Source: Lachnospiraceae bacterium (GTDB taxonomy: Bacteria; Bacillota; Clostridia; Lachnospirales; Lachnospiraceae). Taken from it: a DNA stretch of 51,905 bases. Made by a program: the position numbers and the translations under genes. The notes beneath the pieces were generated by a model. The model searched no databases, had not been told where the DNA came from, and saw nothing but the letters and a program-made list of their open reading frames with translations. Numbering within the stretch: position 1 is the first letter of the stretch; every line of letters begins with the position of its first letter. Location of the stretch: contig JAEFAR010000015.1 of the NCBI GenBank assembly GCA_016287675.1, forward strand, positions 1 to 51,905, written 5' to 3'. This document shows, one piece after another, positions 6,927-16,320 of the stretch.

Positions 6927-8873
6927 CTAGAATCCGAAACGAAGCACCGTAAATGACTGCTTCGGGAATATATGCTTTTCTTCTGTGGAAAGCTCGATCT
7001 GTCTTGCCGCCACTCTGTCCGGATACTCGGAGGAATTATATGCCCAGGGTGCATCTCCTGTGAGCTCTGTTCCGTAGATCTTTTGGATCTCCGGGAAATC
7101 TTCCAGTTCAATATCAACGGAAAGCTCTTCATCGGAAGCATTTACTATCTTAAGGATCACTTCATCCCTCTTTGCATCATAGGATGCATTATAGAAAATC
7201 CGGGCATTGTCGGAATCAAAGCTGCTGTCGGAATCCAGATCCCAGCTTCCCACGTTGTTGGAGTACATCCGCTGCACATGATAACTGGGTGTACCGTAGG
7301 CCTTTTCCTCATTGAACCAGATCATGTCGGGAGCCCATTGAACGAAGCCTTCTCTTGCAAAGAGAGGAGCATAGCTGGACATTACCACCACATCCGAGTT
7401 TCTCTCCACGCCGGTAAGGAAAGCTGCTTCGGAAAGCGCGCCCTGAAGGGTATTTCCGCTCTTTTCGGATCCTATGCGCTTGGGATGAGCCGCATATTCT
7501 CCGGAGAATACCTTAACGGCTCTGTCATAGTCATCGTAAAAATGAGTATGATCCAGGAACCATTCCGGAGGCATATAGTAATGCTCGTCTATTGCATAGG
7601 TGAAATTGGGCTTATGCTTGTTTTCACGATAGAAGTTCCAGGCAGCCTCATATCTCTCTGTATTTACATCGGGTCCTGCGGATCCAATGAGTTTGATATC
7701 GGGATACTTGGAATGTATAGCTTTTTCAAAAATGGTATATCTTTCAAAGAAATTTACTTTCTCTGTTTCCCACTGCTCGTTTCCGATGCCCAAAAACTCA
7801 AGGTTAAAGGGTTCGGGATGTCCCATACGTGCTCTTAAAGAACCCCACTTGGTTCCAAGATCTCCGTTGGCAAATTCTATGAGATCCAGAGCATCATGAA
7901 CGTAATCATAAAATGCGGGATCCGTGGTCTCCACCAGTTCCGAAGACATGTACTGGCAGGCAAGTCCCACATTTATAACAGGCAGTGCCTTCGCTCCGAT
8001 GTATTCGCAAAGAAGGAAGTACTCGAAGTAACCCAGGCCCAGTGTCTGATTGTAATGAGAGAATCTGCTTGTAAAGTTGTTCTCTTTGTTATTTCCGTGA
8101 ACTGCCCATCTGTTCCAGTTGGAAACCCTGCTCTTGGGATCTCCCACGCTCTTCTTCCACTGATATCTGTTTTCCAGGGTATTTCCCTCAATGATGCAAC
8201 CACCGGGGAATCGCAGGAAACCGGGCTTCAGGTCTTTAAGAAGATCCGCCAGATCTTTTCTGAACACGCCCATAACCGCATTTTCAGGGAAAAGGGAAAT
8301 AAAGTCGAAGTCCGCTTCTCCGCTTGCAGACAGGGTGATCACCAGCTGCGCGCCTTTAACCGTAAAGGGTGCTTTAAAGGAATACTTGTATTCCTTCCAG
8401 CCGTCCTCTGCGGAAACATTAAAGGTCTCTTTGTAAATGATATCCTTGTTTTTCTCAATGATCACATTCACTTCGCCGGTATAGGCGGGAGTGTTCATCC
8501 AGAAACAGCCTCTGTATCCCTCGCCCTTTTTAAGGAAGAGCCCGTCGAAGGACTTGTTGGTAAATCCCGAATTTGCTCTGCAGGTCTTAAGATGCAGATA
8601 ATGGGGATTTTCGATCACAAGAGGATTTATCGTCCTTGTTTCCATTACCACAAAAGGACAATCCTTGGGGTACTTGTACCAACCGTAAATGCCGTCGTAT
8701 TCATTGGCATAGGCATCTCTGTCGCCCGTGGTCTTAAAAAACTCAAAGCTTCTGTTCTCTATCATCTCGGCATATAAACCGCCGTCAGCGGCATAGTTTA
8801 TATCCTCGAAGAAAAGTCCGAACATGTCGGGGTTTATAGCATGGGTTTTAATGTCTGATACGGTAATCTTCAT
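6927..8873 (-). CDS. GH51 alpha-L-arabinofuranosidase
   Basis: A 648-residue glycoside hydrolase of family 51 that releases terminal arabinofuranose from arabinoxylan, arabinan or their oligosaccharides. The N-terminal motif NPDMFGLFFEDINYAADGGLY (here as NPDMFGLFFE and DINYAADGGLY) is typical. The acid/base is Glu366 in GIGNEQWE, and the likely nucleophile is Glu459 in FSGEYAAH. A carbohydrate-binding-like insert lies at about residues 60-200 and a beta-sandwich domain forms the C-terminus. There is no signal peptide, so it should act in the cytosol on imported oligosaccharides. It starts 22 bases after asnS with AGAGGA as ribosome site, so it is probably expressed from the same transcript, which is unusual company for a housekeeping synthetase. 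Confidence 0.92.
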   Translation of the reverse strand: MKITVSDIKTHAINPDMFGLFFEDINYAADGGLYAEMIENRSFEFFKTTGDRDAYANEYDGIYGWYKYPKDCPFVVMETRTINPLVIENPHYLHLKTCRANSGFTNKSFDGLFLKKGEGYRGCFWMNTPAYTGEVNVIIEKNKDIIYKETFNVSAEDGWKEYKYSFKAPFTVKGAQLVITLSASGEADFDFISLFPENAVMGVFRKDLADLLKDLKPGFLRFPGGCIIEGNTLENRYQWKKSVGDPKSRVSNWNRWAVHGNNKENNFTSRFSHYNQTLGLGYFEYFLLCEYIGAKALPVINVGLACQYMSSELVETTDPAFYDYVHDALDLIEFANGDLGTKWGSLRARMGHPEPFNLEFLGIGNEQWETEKVNFFERYTIFEKAIHSKYPDIKLIGSAGPDVNTERYEAAWNFYRENKHKPNFTYAIDEHYYMPPEWFLDHTHFYDDYDRAVKVFSGEYAAHPKRIGSEKSGNTLQGALSEAAFLTGVERNSDVVVMSSYAPLFAREGFVQWAPDMIWFNEEKAYGTPSYHVQRMYSNNVGSWDLDSDSSFDSDNARIFYNASYDAKRDEVILKIVNASDEELSVDIELEDFPEIQKIYGTELTGDAPWAYNSSEYPDRVAARQIELSTEEKHIFPKQSFTVLRFGF

Positions 8874-8895
8874 GGATCCTCTTATCTTTTTAATC

Positions 8896-10293
8896 TTATC
8901 TTTCGCAGTTGTTAACGGTTCTGGGGAAAGGAAGCACGTCTCTGATGTTGCCCATGCCGGTAAGGTACATCACGCAGCGCTCGAAACCGAGACCGAAACC
9001 TGCATGTCTTGCTGTACCGTACTTACGAAGATCAAGGTAGGAATCATAATCTTCCTTCTTGAGGCCCAATTCTTCCATTCTCTTAAGGAGGAGATCGTAG
9101 TTGTCCTCTCTCTGGCTTCCGCCGATGATCTCTCCGATACCGGGAACAAGGCAGTCGGTAGCGGCAACAGTCTTTCCGTCGGGATTCAGCTTCATGTAAA
9201 AAGCCTTGATCTCCTTGGGATAATCCGTTACGAATACGGGACGCTTAAAGATCTTTTCGGTGAGATATCTCTCGTGCTCTGTCTGAAGATCGCAGCCCCA
9301 GGATACCTTGTAATCGAATTCATCGTTGTGCTCCGAAAGAAGCTTTATGGCTTCGGTGTAGGTAACACGACCGAACTCGGAATTCATTACATGGGTAAGT
9401 CTTTCGATCAGTTCCTTATCAACAAACTGGTTAAGGAAATTCATCTCTTCGGGCGCATTCTCAAGCACGTATCTGATGATATATTTCAACATGCTTTCAG
9501 CAAGGATAATGTCGTCGTCAAGGTCTGCAAAGGCGATCTCGGGCTCGATCATCCAAAACTCCGCCGCATGACGGGTGGTGTTGGAATTCTCTGCCCTGAA
9601 AGTGGGTCCGAAGGTATAGATATTCTTAAAAGCCATGGCATAGTTTTCGCCGTTCAGCTGACCTGAAACGGTGAGGTTAACCGGCTTATTGAAGAAGTCC
9701 TTGGAAAAGTCCACTTTGCCGTCTTCCGTTTTGGGAAGGTTGTTAAGGTCCAGAGTTGTAACCTGGAACATTTCGCCCGCACCTTCACAGTCACTGCCTG
9801 TGATTATGGGTGTATGAACATAAACAAAGTCTCTTTCCTGGAAAAACTTGTGGATAGCGTATGCAGCCAGGGAACGGATCTTGAAAACTGCTTCAAAGGT
9901 ATTTGTCCTGGGTCTTAAGTGAGTAATGGTCCTCAGGTACTCCAGGGTGTGGCGCTTCTTCTGTAAGGGGTAATCGGGTGTGGACTCACCTTCAACAAAT
10001 ACGGAAGTTGCCTGAATCTCAAAGGGCTGCTTTGCTTCGGGTGTGGGAACAAGAGTTCCTGTAGCGATGATAGCAGCGCCCACGTTGAGTTTGCATATGC
10101 TTTCGAAATTATCCAGTGTATCATGATAAACGATCTGAAGGGGCTCGAAAAAAGTACCGTCGTTAAGAACGATGAAGCCGAAGTTCTTGGAATCTCTGAT
10201 ACTTCTTACCCATCCTCCCACGGTAACTTCCTTACCCAGGTATTTTTCTTTCTCGCGGAATATCTCGCGAACGTTTGTGATCTTACAATCCAT
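8896..10293 (-). CDS. asnS: Asparagine--tRNA ligase
   Basis: Class IIb aminoacyl-tRNA synthetase that charges tRNA-Asn. The N-terminal OB-fold anticodon domain includes [21 protein letters not shown] (split: [21 protein letters not shown]). Motif 2 contains FRAEN and motif 3 appears at the C-terminus as [15 protein letters not shown] followed by DVLPFPRT. At 465 residues it is the normal length. The ribosome site is GAAAGG. It lies 18 bases after the aminotransferase gene and 22 bases before the GH51 gene in the same direction, so all three may share a transcript. Confidence 0.97.
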   Translation of the reverse strand: MDCKITNVREIFREKEKYLGKEVTVGGWVRSIRDSKNFGFIVLNDGTFFEPLQIVYHDTLDNFESICKLNVGAAIIATGTLVPTPEAKQPFEIQATSVFVEGESTPDYPLQKKRHTLEYLRTITHLRPRTNTFEAVFKIRSLAAYAIHKFFQERDFVYVHTPIITGSDCEGAGEMFQVTTLDLNNLPKTEDGKVDFSKDFFNKPVNLTVSGQLNGENYAMAFKNIYTFGPTFRAENSNTTRHAAEFWMIEPEIAFADLDDDIILAESMLKYIIRYVLENAPEEMNFLNQFVDKELIERLTHVMNSEFGRVTYTEAIKLLSEHNDEFDYKVSWGCDLQTEHERYLTEKIFKRPVFVTDYPKEIKAFYMKLNPDGKTVAATDCLVPGIGEIIGGSQREDNYDLLLKRMEELGLKKEDYDSYLDLRKYGTARHAGFGLGFERCVMYLTGMGNIRDVLPFPRTVNNCER

Positions 10294-10311
10294 TTTATGT
10301 CTTTCCTTTCT

Positions 10312-11505
10312 CTATCTGATGCCGTAATCGGCAGCAAGTTTTTTAAATACGGGCAGAGCTCGCTCTATGGTCTCTGTCTGAACGCAATAAGCTATGCGCA
10401 CATGTCCCGGACAGCCGAAATCCGTTCCGGGAACCAGAAGAAGGTCGTACTTTTTTGCCTTTTCACAGAAGGCATATTCATTCTCTTCCGGCGCTTTGGG
10501 AAACATATAAAAAGCACCCTGAGGCTTTACGCATGAATAGCCTGCTTCGATGAGACCGTTATAAAGCACATCTCTGTTTCTGTTATATATTGATATATCC
10601 GCTGTTTTACCGACACATTTTCCGACAACTCTCTGGAAAAGGGAAGGAGCGTTTACATATCCCAGGATTCTTCCTGCGCCGCAGACAGCAGCATACACAT
10701 CCCTGTTATCCTCCATCTCATCGGGGATAAGCACATATCCTATTCTTTCCCCCGGAAGAGAAAGTGATTTTGAGAAGGAATAGCATATAAATGTATTCTT
10801 GTAATACTTTGTTACAAAAGGACGCTTAAATCCGTCAAAGACTATCTCTCTGTAAGGCTCGTCGGAAATGAGATAAATGGGATGACCCCATTTCTTTTCC
10901 GCGTCTTCCAAAACAGAGGCCAGTTTTTTAACGGTCTCCTCGGAATAAACAGCTCCGCTGGGATTGTTGGGGCTGTTTATAATGACTGCCTTGGTGTTTT
11001 CGGAAAGGCTCTTTTCCAATTCTCCGAAATTGATCTGAAAACTTGTGGGGTCTGCGGGGATCAGCACACACTTGGCATTTGCCGTGTTTTCTATCCAGCA
11101 TTTATACTCCGGAAAATAAGGTGCGGGCACGATGAACTCGTCTCCCGGGCAGGCGATGGCTTTGAGCACTATACAAAGTGAAGCCGCCGCTCCCACTGTC
11201 ATATAAAAACAGTCCTTGTTGAAATTCGTTCCGTAGGCAGAATTAAGGCTGTCGGCCATAGCCTGTCTCACCCATTCGAGACCGGTGGCTGAGGTATAGC
11301 CGTGAAGCACCTCCGGTCTTTCCTCCGAAACAAACTTTCTGATCTCTTCCGTAACGCAATCCGGAGGCGCAACGCTGGGATTACCCAGAGAGAAATCAAA
11401 AATATTCTCCCTGCCCACGATCTTAGCCCTCTGATTGCCGTATTCAAATATTTCCCTGATTGTCGAGCGCTTTTTTCCAAGGCCCGTCATAGCCTCTGAT
11501 ATCAT
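10312..11505 (-). CDS. PLP-dependent class I/II aminotransferase (aspartate aminotransferase-like)
   Basis: A 397-residue fold-type I aminotransferase. Visible are NSPNNPSG, the SDEPY motif, and the PLP lysine in SFSKSLSLPGERIGY with the conserved arginine. The C-terminus carries GHVRIAYC, whose Arg binds the substrate carboxylate. Such enzymes are often aspartate, alanine or aromatic aminotransferases; the substrate cannot be told from sequence alone. The start ATGA overlaps the stop of the response-regulator gene by 4 bases, so the two are translationally coupled, and asnS follows 18 bases later. Linkage of an amino-acid aminotransferase to asnS suggests a role in aspartate or asparagine supply (inference). 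Confidence 0.9.
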   Translation of the reverse strand: MISEAMTGLGKKRSTIREIFEYGNQRAKIVGRENIFDFSLGNPSVAPPDCVTEEIRKFVSEERPEVLHGYTSATGLEWVRQAMADSLNSAYGTNFNKDCFYMTVGAAASLCIVLKAIACPGDEFIVPAPYFPEYKCWIENTANAKCVLIPADPTSFQINFGELEKSLSENTKAVIINSPNNPSGAVYSEETVKKLASVLEDAEKKWGHPIYLISDEPYREIVFDGFKRPFVTKYYKNTFICYSFSKSLSLPGERIGYVLIPDEMEDNRDVYAAVCGAGRILGYVNAPSLFQRVVGKCVGKTADISIYNRNRDVLYNGLIEAGYSCVKPQGAFYMFPKAPEENEYAFCEKAKKYDLLLVPGTDFGCPGHVRIAYCVQTETIERALPVFKKLAADYGIR

Positions 11506-12200
11506 ACCTTAAATCTGTAGCCCTTACCCCAAATGGTCTCAATGTACTGAGGGTTGGTGGCATCCTCCTCGATCTTTTCTCTGATCTTCTTGATGTGAAC
11601 CGTAACCGTTGCGATATCGCCGTCGCTGTAGGATTCCATTTCCCAGATACGATTGAAGAGTTCTTCTTTTTCGAAAACTCTGTCGGGATGCTCTGCAAGG
11701 AAAGTAAGAAGGTCAAATTCCTTCTTGGTAAGGTTCTTCTCTTCACCGTTGATAAATACTCTGCGGGAAGCTTTATCTATCTTAAGTCCGCGGATCTCAA
11801 TGATCTCACCGGCTCTTCCGTTTTCTCCGGAAAGTCTTTCAAAACGTGCAATATGTGCCTTTACACGTGCAACCAGCTCATTGGGACTGAAAGGCTTGGT
11901 CATATAGTCATCCGCGCCGAAACCGAGGCCCTTGATCTTGTCGATATCCTCTTTCTTTGCGGAAACCATGATAATGGGAACATTCTTCTTTTCCCTTACC
12001 TGCTTGCAGATCTCGAAGCCATCCTCACCGGGGAGCATGATGTCTAAGATCAGAAGATCGTATTCCTTTTCCAATGCATCCTTAAGTCCGCTTCTTCCGT
12101 CCGCATCGATGTCAACCGAATATCCGTTCAGTTCAAGATAGTCTTTCTCAAGTTCTGCGATGGACGCATCGTCTTCAACGATTAAAATTTTAGCTGCCAT
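11502..12200 (-). CDS. OmpR/PhoB-family response regulator
   Basis: A 232-residue two-domain regulator. The receiver domain has the acidic pair in EDDASI, the phosphorylated Asp53 in LLILDIMLPGEDG, and the lysine in DDYMTKPFSPNEL. The C-terminal winged helix has KEFDLLTFLAEHPDRVF and ends with TIWGKGYRFKV. It should be phosphorylated by the kinase encoded upstream, whose 3-prime end it overlaps by 11 bases. Its target genes are unknown; coupling with the aminotransferase gene suggests that operon as a candidate. Confidence 0.95.
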   Translation of the reverse strand: MAAKILIVEDDASIAELEKDYLELNGYSVDIDADGRSGLKDALEKEYDLLILDIMLPGEDGFEICKQVREKKNVPIIMVSAKKEDIDKIKGLGFGADDYMTKPFSPNELVARVKAHIARFERLSGENGRAGEIIEIRGLKIDKASRRVFINGEEKNLTKKEFDLLTFLAEHPDRVFEKEELFNRIWEMESYSDGDIATVTVHIKKIREKIEEDATNPQYIETIWGKGYRFKV

Positions 12201-13680
12201 TATTGTTTCGTGCTCCTTTCTTTACTGTGAACGAGATCGTGGTCCCCTTTCCCAATTCACTCTTTACAAAAACTCTGCCTTTATGTTCTTTGATTATCTT
12301 ATCTACAATGGCCAGACCAATTCCTGTGCCTGCCCGGCCTGATGTCCTGGATTTATCCGCCCTGTAAAACCTCTCAAAAATGTGAGGCTGGGCTTCTTTG
12401 GAAATTCCTATACCGTTGTCGGATACCGATATCCTGACTGAATCTCCCGAATCGGTCAGTTTTACGTCAAGCTGTCCGTGCACTTCCGTGTTTCTGTATT
12501 TTACCGCATTTCCGATCAGGTTGTTCATTACTCTCCGGATCTGTTCGCAGTCTATGCTTACCATGGTCTCCGGATCTATCTCGGAAATAAACTTTACGGT
12601 AAAGTCCTTCATTTCCAGCTCGTTTGCATATGCTTCCACGCAGTCTCCGAAGTAACCCACCGCATTCACTTTTTCAAAGTTGTAAGGAAGCTTGTTGTTG
12701 TCCAGTTTTGAATAGTAGGACAGCTCATCCACCAGAAGGGTCATGTCCGTGGCTTTTACCACGATGGTACGCAGGTACTTGTCCTGTCTTTCCTTGTTGT
12801 CCGCAACTCCGTCCAGCAGCCCTTCCGCATATCCTTTGATGGCAGTCAGGGGTGTCTTTAAGTCATGGGAAACATTACTGATCATTTCTCTGACATCCTG
12901 CTCATACTGCTCTCTCTGGTCGATCTGGGTCTTAAGATGCCGCCGCATCTCTTCAAAGTCATTGCACAGCTGACCGATCTCATCGTTTTCTTCCCGCTTC
13001 AGCCTGTAATTCAGATTACCGGCTCCGATCTCCCTCGTGGCCTGTCTCAGATTTTCCAGAGGCTTGAATATACTGTCGTTCAGCCAGGCGATAAGTGCCA
13101 TGGCCATGATGGCAATAAGCGTTGCGGCTATGATGACGCCTGTTACGAAGGATCTGTTCATCCTGTTATAAAGGACCGTGGCTTCAGTGATTATCAGGAA
13201 ATACCCTTCCGAAGCATCGTTAAAAAATATGTTCCCGTGCTTCACCAAAACCGGCTGCTTTCCGTTTATGTAAATGGCTCCGTCAAAGGCGGCGCCGCGG
13301 GAAGCTATGCCTGTAAGAACAGCTGACCTCACCTTTTCGTAATCATCCGGATTTCCCACAAAGATCTCTTCTTCGTTCTTGACCACAACCAGGTAAGAAA
13401 ATTTGGACTCCAGCCGTCCATTCATTTCGGAAAGCCATTTTTCATTTTCAATACGATCGGGATATCTCACCACCGATGAACTCAGTTCATTGTATTCGAT
13501 CTGTGTGAGCTCCGTAAGCGCATGTATAGGCTGCGTGATAATACCGATGGTGTCATTGTTACCGTTTCTGAAGCCGTGAAGTCCGATACCGATGGCTATC
13601 ATTCCCAGGCTGCCTATGATTATGCACGGAGTCAGGATCATGATCAAAAAAGATATAAGGATCTTCTTTTGCAGATTCAT
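12190..13680 (-). CDS. Membrane sensor histidine kinase
   Basis: A 496-residue sensor kinase. TM1 is about residues 8-30, an extracellular sensor region of about 145 residues follows, and TM2 is about 178-204. HAMP (FKPLENLRQATREIGAGNL) comes next, then the HisKA domain with the phosphorylated His at about residue 272 in SNVSHDLKTPLTAIKGY. The ATPase domain has the N box NNLIGNAVKY, G1 box DNGIGI and G2 box GTGIGLAIV. The stimulus is unknown. It is the first gene of the kinase-regulator-aminotransferase run and has a likely extended -10 promoter just upstream. Confidence 0.95.
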   Translation of the reverse strand: MNLQKKILISFLIMILTPCIIIGSLGMIAIGIGLHGFRNGNNDTIGIITQPIHALTELTQIEYNELSSSVVRYPDRIENEKWLSEMNGRLESKFSYLVVVKNEEEIFVGNPDDYEKVRSAVLTGIASRGAAFDGAIYINGKQPVLVKHGNIFFNDASEGYFLIITEATVLYNRMNRSFVTGVIIAATLIAIMAMALIAWLNDSIFKPLENLRQATREIGAGNLNYRLKREENDEIGQLCNDFEEMRRHLKTQIDQREQYEQDVREMISNVSHDLKTPLTAIKGYAEGLLDGVADNKERQDKYLRTIVVKATDMTLLVDELSYYSKLDNNKLPYNFEKVNAVGYFGDCVEAYANELEMKDFTVKFISEIDPETMVSIDCEQIRRVMNNLIGNAVKYRNTEVHGQLDVKLTDSGDSVRISVSDNGIGISKEAQPHIFERFYRADKSRTSGRAGTGIGLAIVDKIIKEHKGRVFVKSELGKGTTISFTVKKGARNNNGS

Positions 13681-13720
13681 ACTTCCTCCATTTGCAACCC
13701 CTGCCCATACTTAATTGTTG

Positions 13721-13729
13721 ATTATAGCA
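13721..13729 (-). promoter_or_regulatory. Extended -10 promoter for the kinase operon
   Basis: On the minus strand TGC-TATAAT lies about 40 bases before the kinase start codon. I see no convincing -35, which fits an extended -10 promoter. A GGAGGAAGT ribosome site precedes the ATG at 13680. Confidence 0.55.
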
Positions 13730-13874
13730 CATTTCTTTATATTTTGTATATACAGATAAAATTTTTATTGCGTTTTGACAGCCGTTTCGGTAAGCAAAGG
13801 CTAACTTTCCCGAAATACCCTGTATTCAGACACTTGCAGGCAGTTTCAACCCTTTTGTTCAACGTTCTTTTTTC

Positions 13875-13902
13875 TTGACAAATAGTATATTTGCGTTATT
13901 AT
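13875..13902 (+). promoter_or_regulatory. SigA-type promoter for metK
   Basis: Consensus TTGACA (13875-13880), a 16-base spacer and TATTAT (13897-13902), followed by a leader of about 35 bases and an AAGGAGA ribosome site. The leader is too short for a SAM riboswitch. Confidence 0.75.
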
Positions 13903-13944
13903 AAAGAGTAGACATTTATTTTCATTTTTCAGAAAAGGAGACAT

Positions 13945-15135
13945 ATGGATAAAAGATTATTTACATCCGAGTCAGTTACGGAAGGACATCCCGATAAAGT
14001 CTGCGACAATATCTCCGATGCCATTCTCGACGCCATAATGGAACAGGATCCAATGGCCAGAGTAGCTTGCGAAACAGCCTGCTCTACCGGTTTTGTTCTT
14101 GTTATGGGTGAAATTACAACCACAGCAAACGTTGATTATCAAAGCATTGTCCGCAAAACCGTTTGCGATATAGGTTACACCAGCTCGGAAATCGGCTTCG
14201 ACGGAAACACATGTGGTGTCATGATCGCTCTCGATCGTCAGTCACCCGACATTGCTATGGGCGTGGACAAAGCCCTCGAAGCAAAGACCGGCAAAATGTC
14301 CGAAAGCGAGATCGCTGCTATCGGTGCCGGAGACCAGGGTATGATGTTCGGTTATGCCACCAATGAGACCGAAGAGCTTATGCCCTATCCGATTTCCCTT
14401 GCTCACAAGCTCACAAAGCAGCTTACCAAAGTACGCAAGGAAGGTATCCTTCCTTATCTTCGTCCCGACGGCAAATCGCAGGTTACCGTTGAATATGATG
14501 AAGCAGGACATCCCGTTCACATCGATGCTGTGGTTGTTTCCACCCAGCACGCTCCGGAGATCCCTCAGGAGCAGATCCATGCAGATGTGACCAAATATGT
14601 CATCGATCCCGTGCTTCCTTCTTCTCTTGTCGACGGAAACACCAAATTTTTCATAAATCCCACAGGTCGTTTTGTTGTGGGCGGTCCCAACGGCGATTCC
14701 GGTCTTACCGGCCGTAAGATCATCGTTGACACCTACGGCGGCTATGCAAGGCACGGCGGCGGCGCATTTTCCGGTAAGGACTGTACCAAGGTTGACCGTT
14801 CCGCTTCCTACGCCGCACGTTACGCCGCAAAAAACATTGTAGCTGCAGGTCTGGCAGAGAAATGTGAGATCCAGCTTTCCTACGCCATCGGTGTGGCTGA
14901 ACCCACTTCCGTAATGGTTGATACTTTCGGCACCGGCAAGCTTTCCGATGTTGCTCTTACCAAGGTTGTCAAGGAAAACTTTGATTTCCGTCCCGCAGGC
15001 ATCATCAACATGCTGGATCTGAGAAGGCCCATTTACAAGCAGACTGCTTCTTACGGTCATTTCGGAAGGACCGATCTGGATCTTCCCTGGGAAAGAACCG
15101 ACAAGGCAGAAGCACTTAAAAAGTACCTTTTTTAA
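13945..15135 (+). CDS. metK: S-adenosylmethionine synthetase
   Basis: A 396-residue enzyme that makes SAM from methionine and ATP. Signature motifs are [10 protein letters not shown] at the N-terminus, [13 protein letters not shown], the phosphate-binding [17 protein letters not shown], and the [13 protein letters not shown] segment. The length is normal. It is transcribed divergently from the kinase operon. The HD-GYP gene begins 45 bases downstream with no terminator in between, so the two may be cotranscribed. Confidence 0.98.
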   Translation: MDKRLFTSESVTEGHPDKVCDNISDAILDAIMEQDPMARVACETACSTGFVLVMGEITTTANVDYQSIVRKTVCDIGYTSSEIGFDGNTCGVMIALDRQSPDIAMGVDKALEAKTGKMSESEIAAIGAGDQGMMFGYATNETEELMPYPISLAHKLTKQLTKVRKEGILPYLRPDGKSQVTVEYDEAGHPVHIDAVVVSTQHAPEIPQEQIHADVTKYVIDPVLPSSLVDGNTKFFINPTGRFVVGGPNGDSGLTGRKIIVDTYGGYARHGGGAFSGKDCTKVDRSASYAARYAAKNIVAAGLAEKCEIQLSYAIGVAEPTSVMVDTFGTGKLSDVALTKVVKENFDFRPAGIINMLDLRRPIYKQTASYGHFGRTDLDLPWERTDKAEALKKYLF

Positions 15136-15180
15136 AAAATATGATTTCATTGTAACCCATACGATCTCAAGGAGGTCCAT

Positions 15181-16275
15181 TTGAAAACCGAGAAGATCAC
15201 AATTGCAAAAGTTAAACCCGGAATGGTTTTGACCGAAGACGTTTATAATACTGTGGATCAGCTTGTTTTAAGCGCAGGTACCGTTTTGTCGGACCACAGC
15301 ATTACCCGTCTTAAGTTTTATTCCATTCGGGAAGTGACCGTTTCTTACGAGGTTAAAAAACGTCCTCCCAGGCAGAAAAAGGAACCCGAGAAATTTGTAA
15401 GCTACACGGAATTTGTTAAGAAAAGCGATGATTTCAAAAACTTTTCCAACGCTTACACCAGTTCGTTAAACAGCGTAGAAGACAGAATGAGAGCCTTTGC
15501 CGCCACGGGAAAAGATCTCGATACGGAAGCACTCCTTAACAATGTAGCCGATGTTTACAGCACTGTTGCCAGTCACGGCCAGCTTTTCGATATGCTCATG
15601 TGCATACGTGATCTCGACGATATCACTTTCGTCCATGGTCTTAACGTAGCCATCATCTGTACCGTATTTGCCCAGTGGCTGGGCTTCAACAGAAAAGATT
15701 CGGATATCCTTATCCTTTCCGGACTTCTTCATGATATCGGAAAACTTTCGGTTCCCGAAAATATCTTAAAGAAAAAAGGCGCCCTCACGGAAGATGAATT
15801 CAACATCATTAAGGGCCATTCCAAGGCAGGTTACGATCTGCTTAAAGGCATAAACATTGATTCCCGTATCCCTCTTGCCGCTTTACAACATCATGAGCGC
15901 TCGGACGGATCCGGCTATCCCGACGGTCTTATGGCAAGTCACATCAATGAATATGCCAAGATCGTGGCCATAGCGGATGTTTACGATGCCATGACGGCAG
16001 CCAGAAGCTATCGCGGACCTATATGCCCGTTGGAGGTTCTTAATATTTTTGAAAATGACGGACTATCCAAGTACGATCCCAAGTATCTGTTAACCTTTAT
16101 GGAGCACGTTATCTCCACTTACCTGAATCAATACGTGCTTTTAAGCAACGGTCAGATCGGGGAGATCGTAATGGTCAACAAACACTCTCCCGCCCGTCCC
16201 ATCGTGCGCCTTCTCAATTCGGAGTGCATAGATCTTTCGACGGAAAGAGACATTAATATCGTAGGAATAGTATAA
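15181..16275 (+). CDS. HD-GYP domain protein, probable cyclic-di-GMP phosphodiesterase
   Basis: A 364-residue cytosolic protein starting at TTG, chosen because AAGGAGGT lies 4 bases upstream. The first 70 residues contain the KPGMVLTEDVY segment often seen at the front of clostridial HD-GYP proteins. The HD-GYP domain covers about 140-310 with HGLNVA, LLHDIGKLSVPENIL, HSKAGYDLL, and QHHERSDGSGYPDGL, including the HHE and GYP signature residues; ADVYDAMTAARSYRGP follows. The domain hydrolyses cyclic di-GMP in characterised members. Metal ligands look intact, so activity is plausible. There is no receiver or membrane segment, so the input signal is unknown. Confidence 0.92.
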   Translation: MKTEKITIAKVKPGMVLTEDVYNTVDQLVLSAGTVLSDHSITRLKFYSIREVTVSYEVKKRPPRQKKEPEKFVSYTEFVKKSDDFKNFSNAYTSSLNSVEDRMRAFAATGKDLDTEALLNNVADVYSTVASHGQLFDMLMCIRDLDDITFVHGLNVAIICTVFAQWLGFNRKDSDILILSGLLHDIGKLSVPENILKKKGALTEDEFNIIKGHSKAGYDLLKGINIDSRIPLAALQHHERSDGSGYPDGLMASHINEYAKIVAIADVYDAMTAARSYRGPICPLEVLNIFENDGLSKYDPKYLLTFMEHVISTYLNQYVLLSNGQIGEIVMVNKHSPARPIVRLLNSECIDLSTERDINIVGIV

Positions 16276-16280
16276 AAAAT

Positions 16281-16300
16281 GCGGCATCTTCGGATGCCGC
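16281..16300. terminator. Intrinsic terminator between convergent HD-GYP gene and murA
   Basis: A GCGGCATC stem closed by a TTCG tetraloop and GATGCCGC, followed by TTATTTTAAT on plus and preceded by AAAAAAT, which is a T run on minus. It can serve both convergent genes. Confidence 0.85.
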
Positions 16301-16320
16301 TTATTTTAATCCTCAAAGGA

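Noticed and set aside
8824-9666. Long plus-strand ORF over asnS and GH51
   Set aside because: Opposite-frame shadow of strongly conserved genes, with no ribosome site or recognisable domain.
13903-13944. SAM riboswitch in front of metK
   Set aside because: The leader is only about 40 bases, too short for any SAM riboswitch class.
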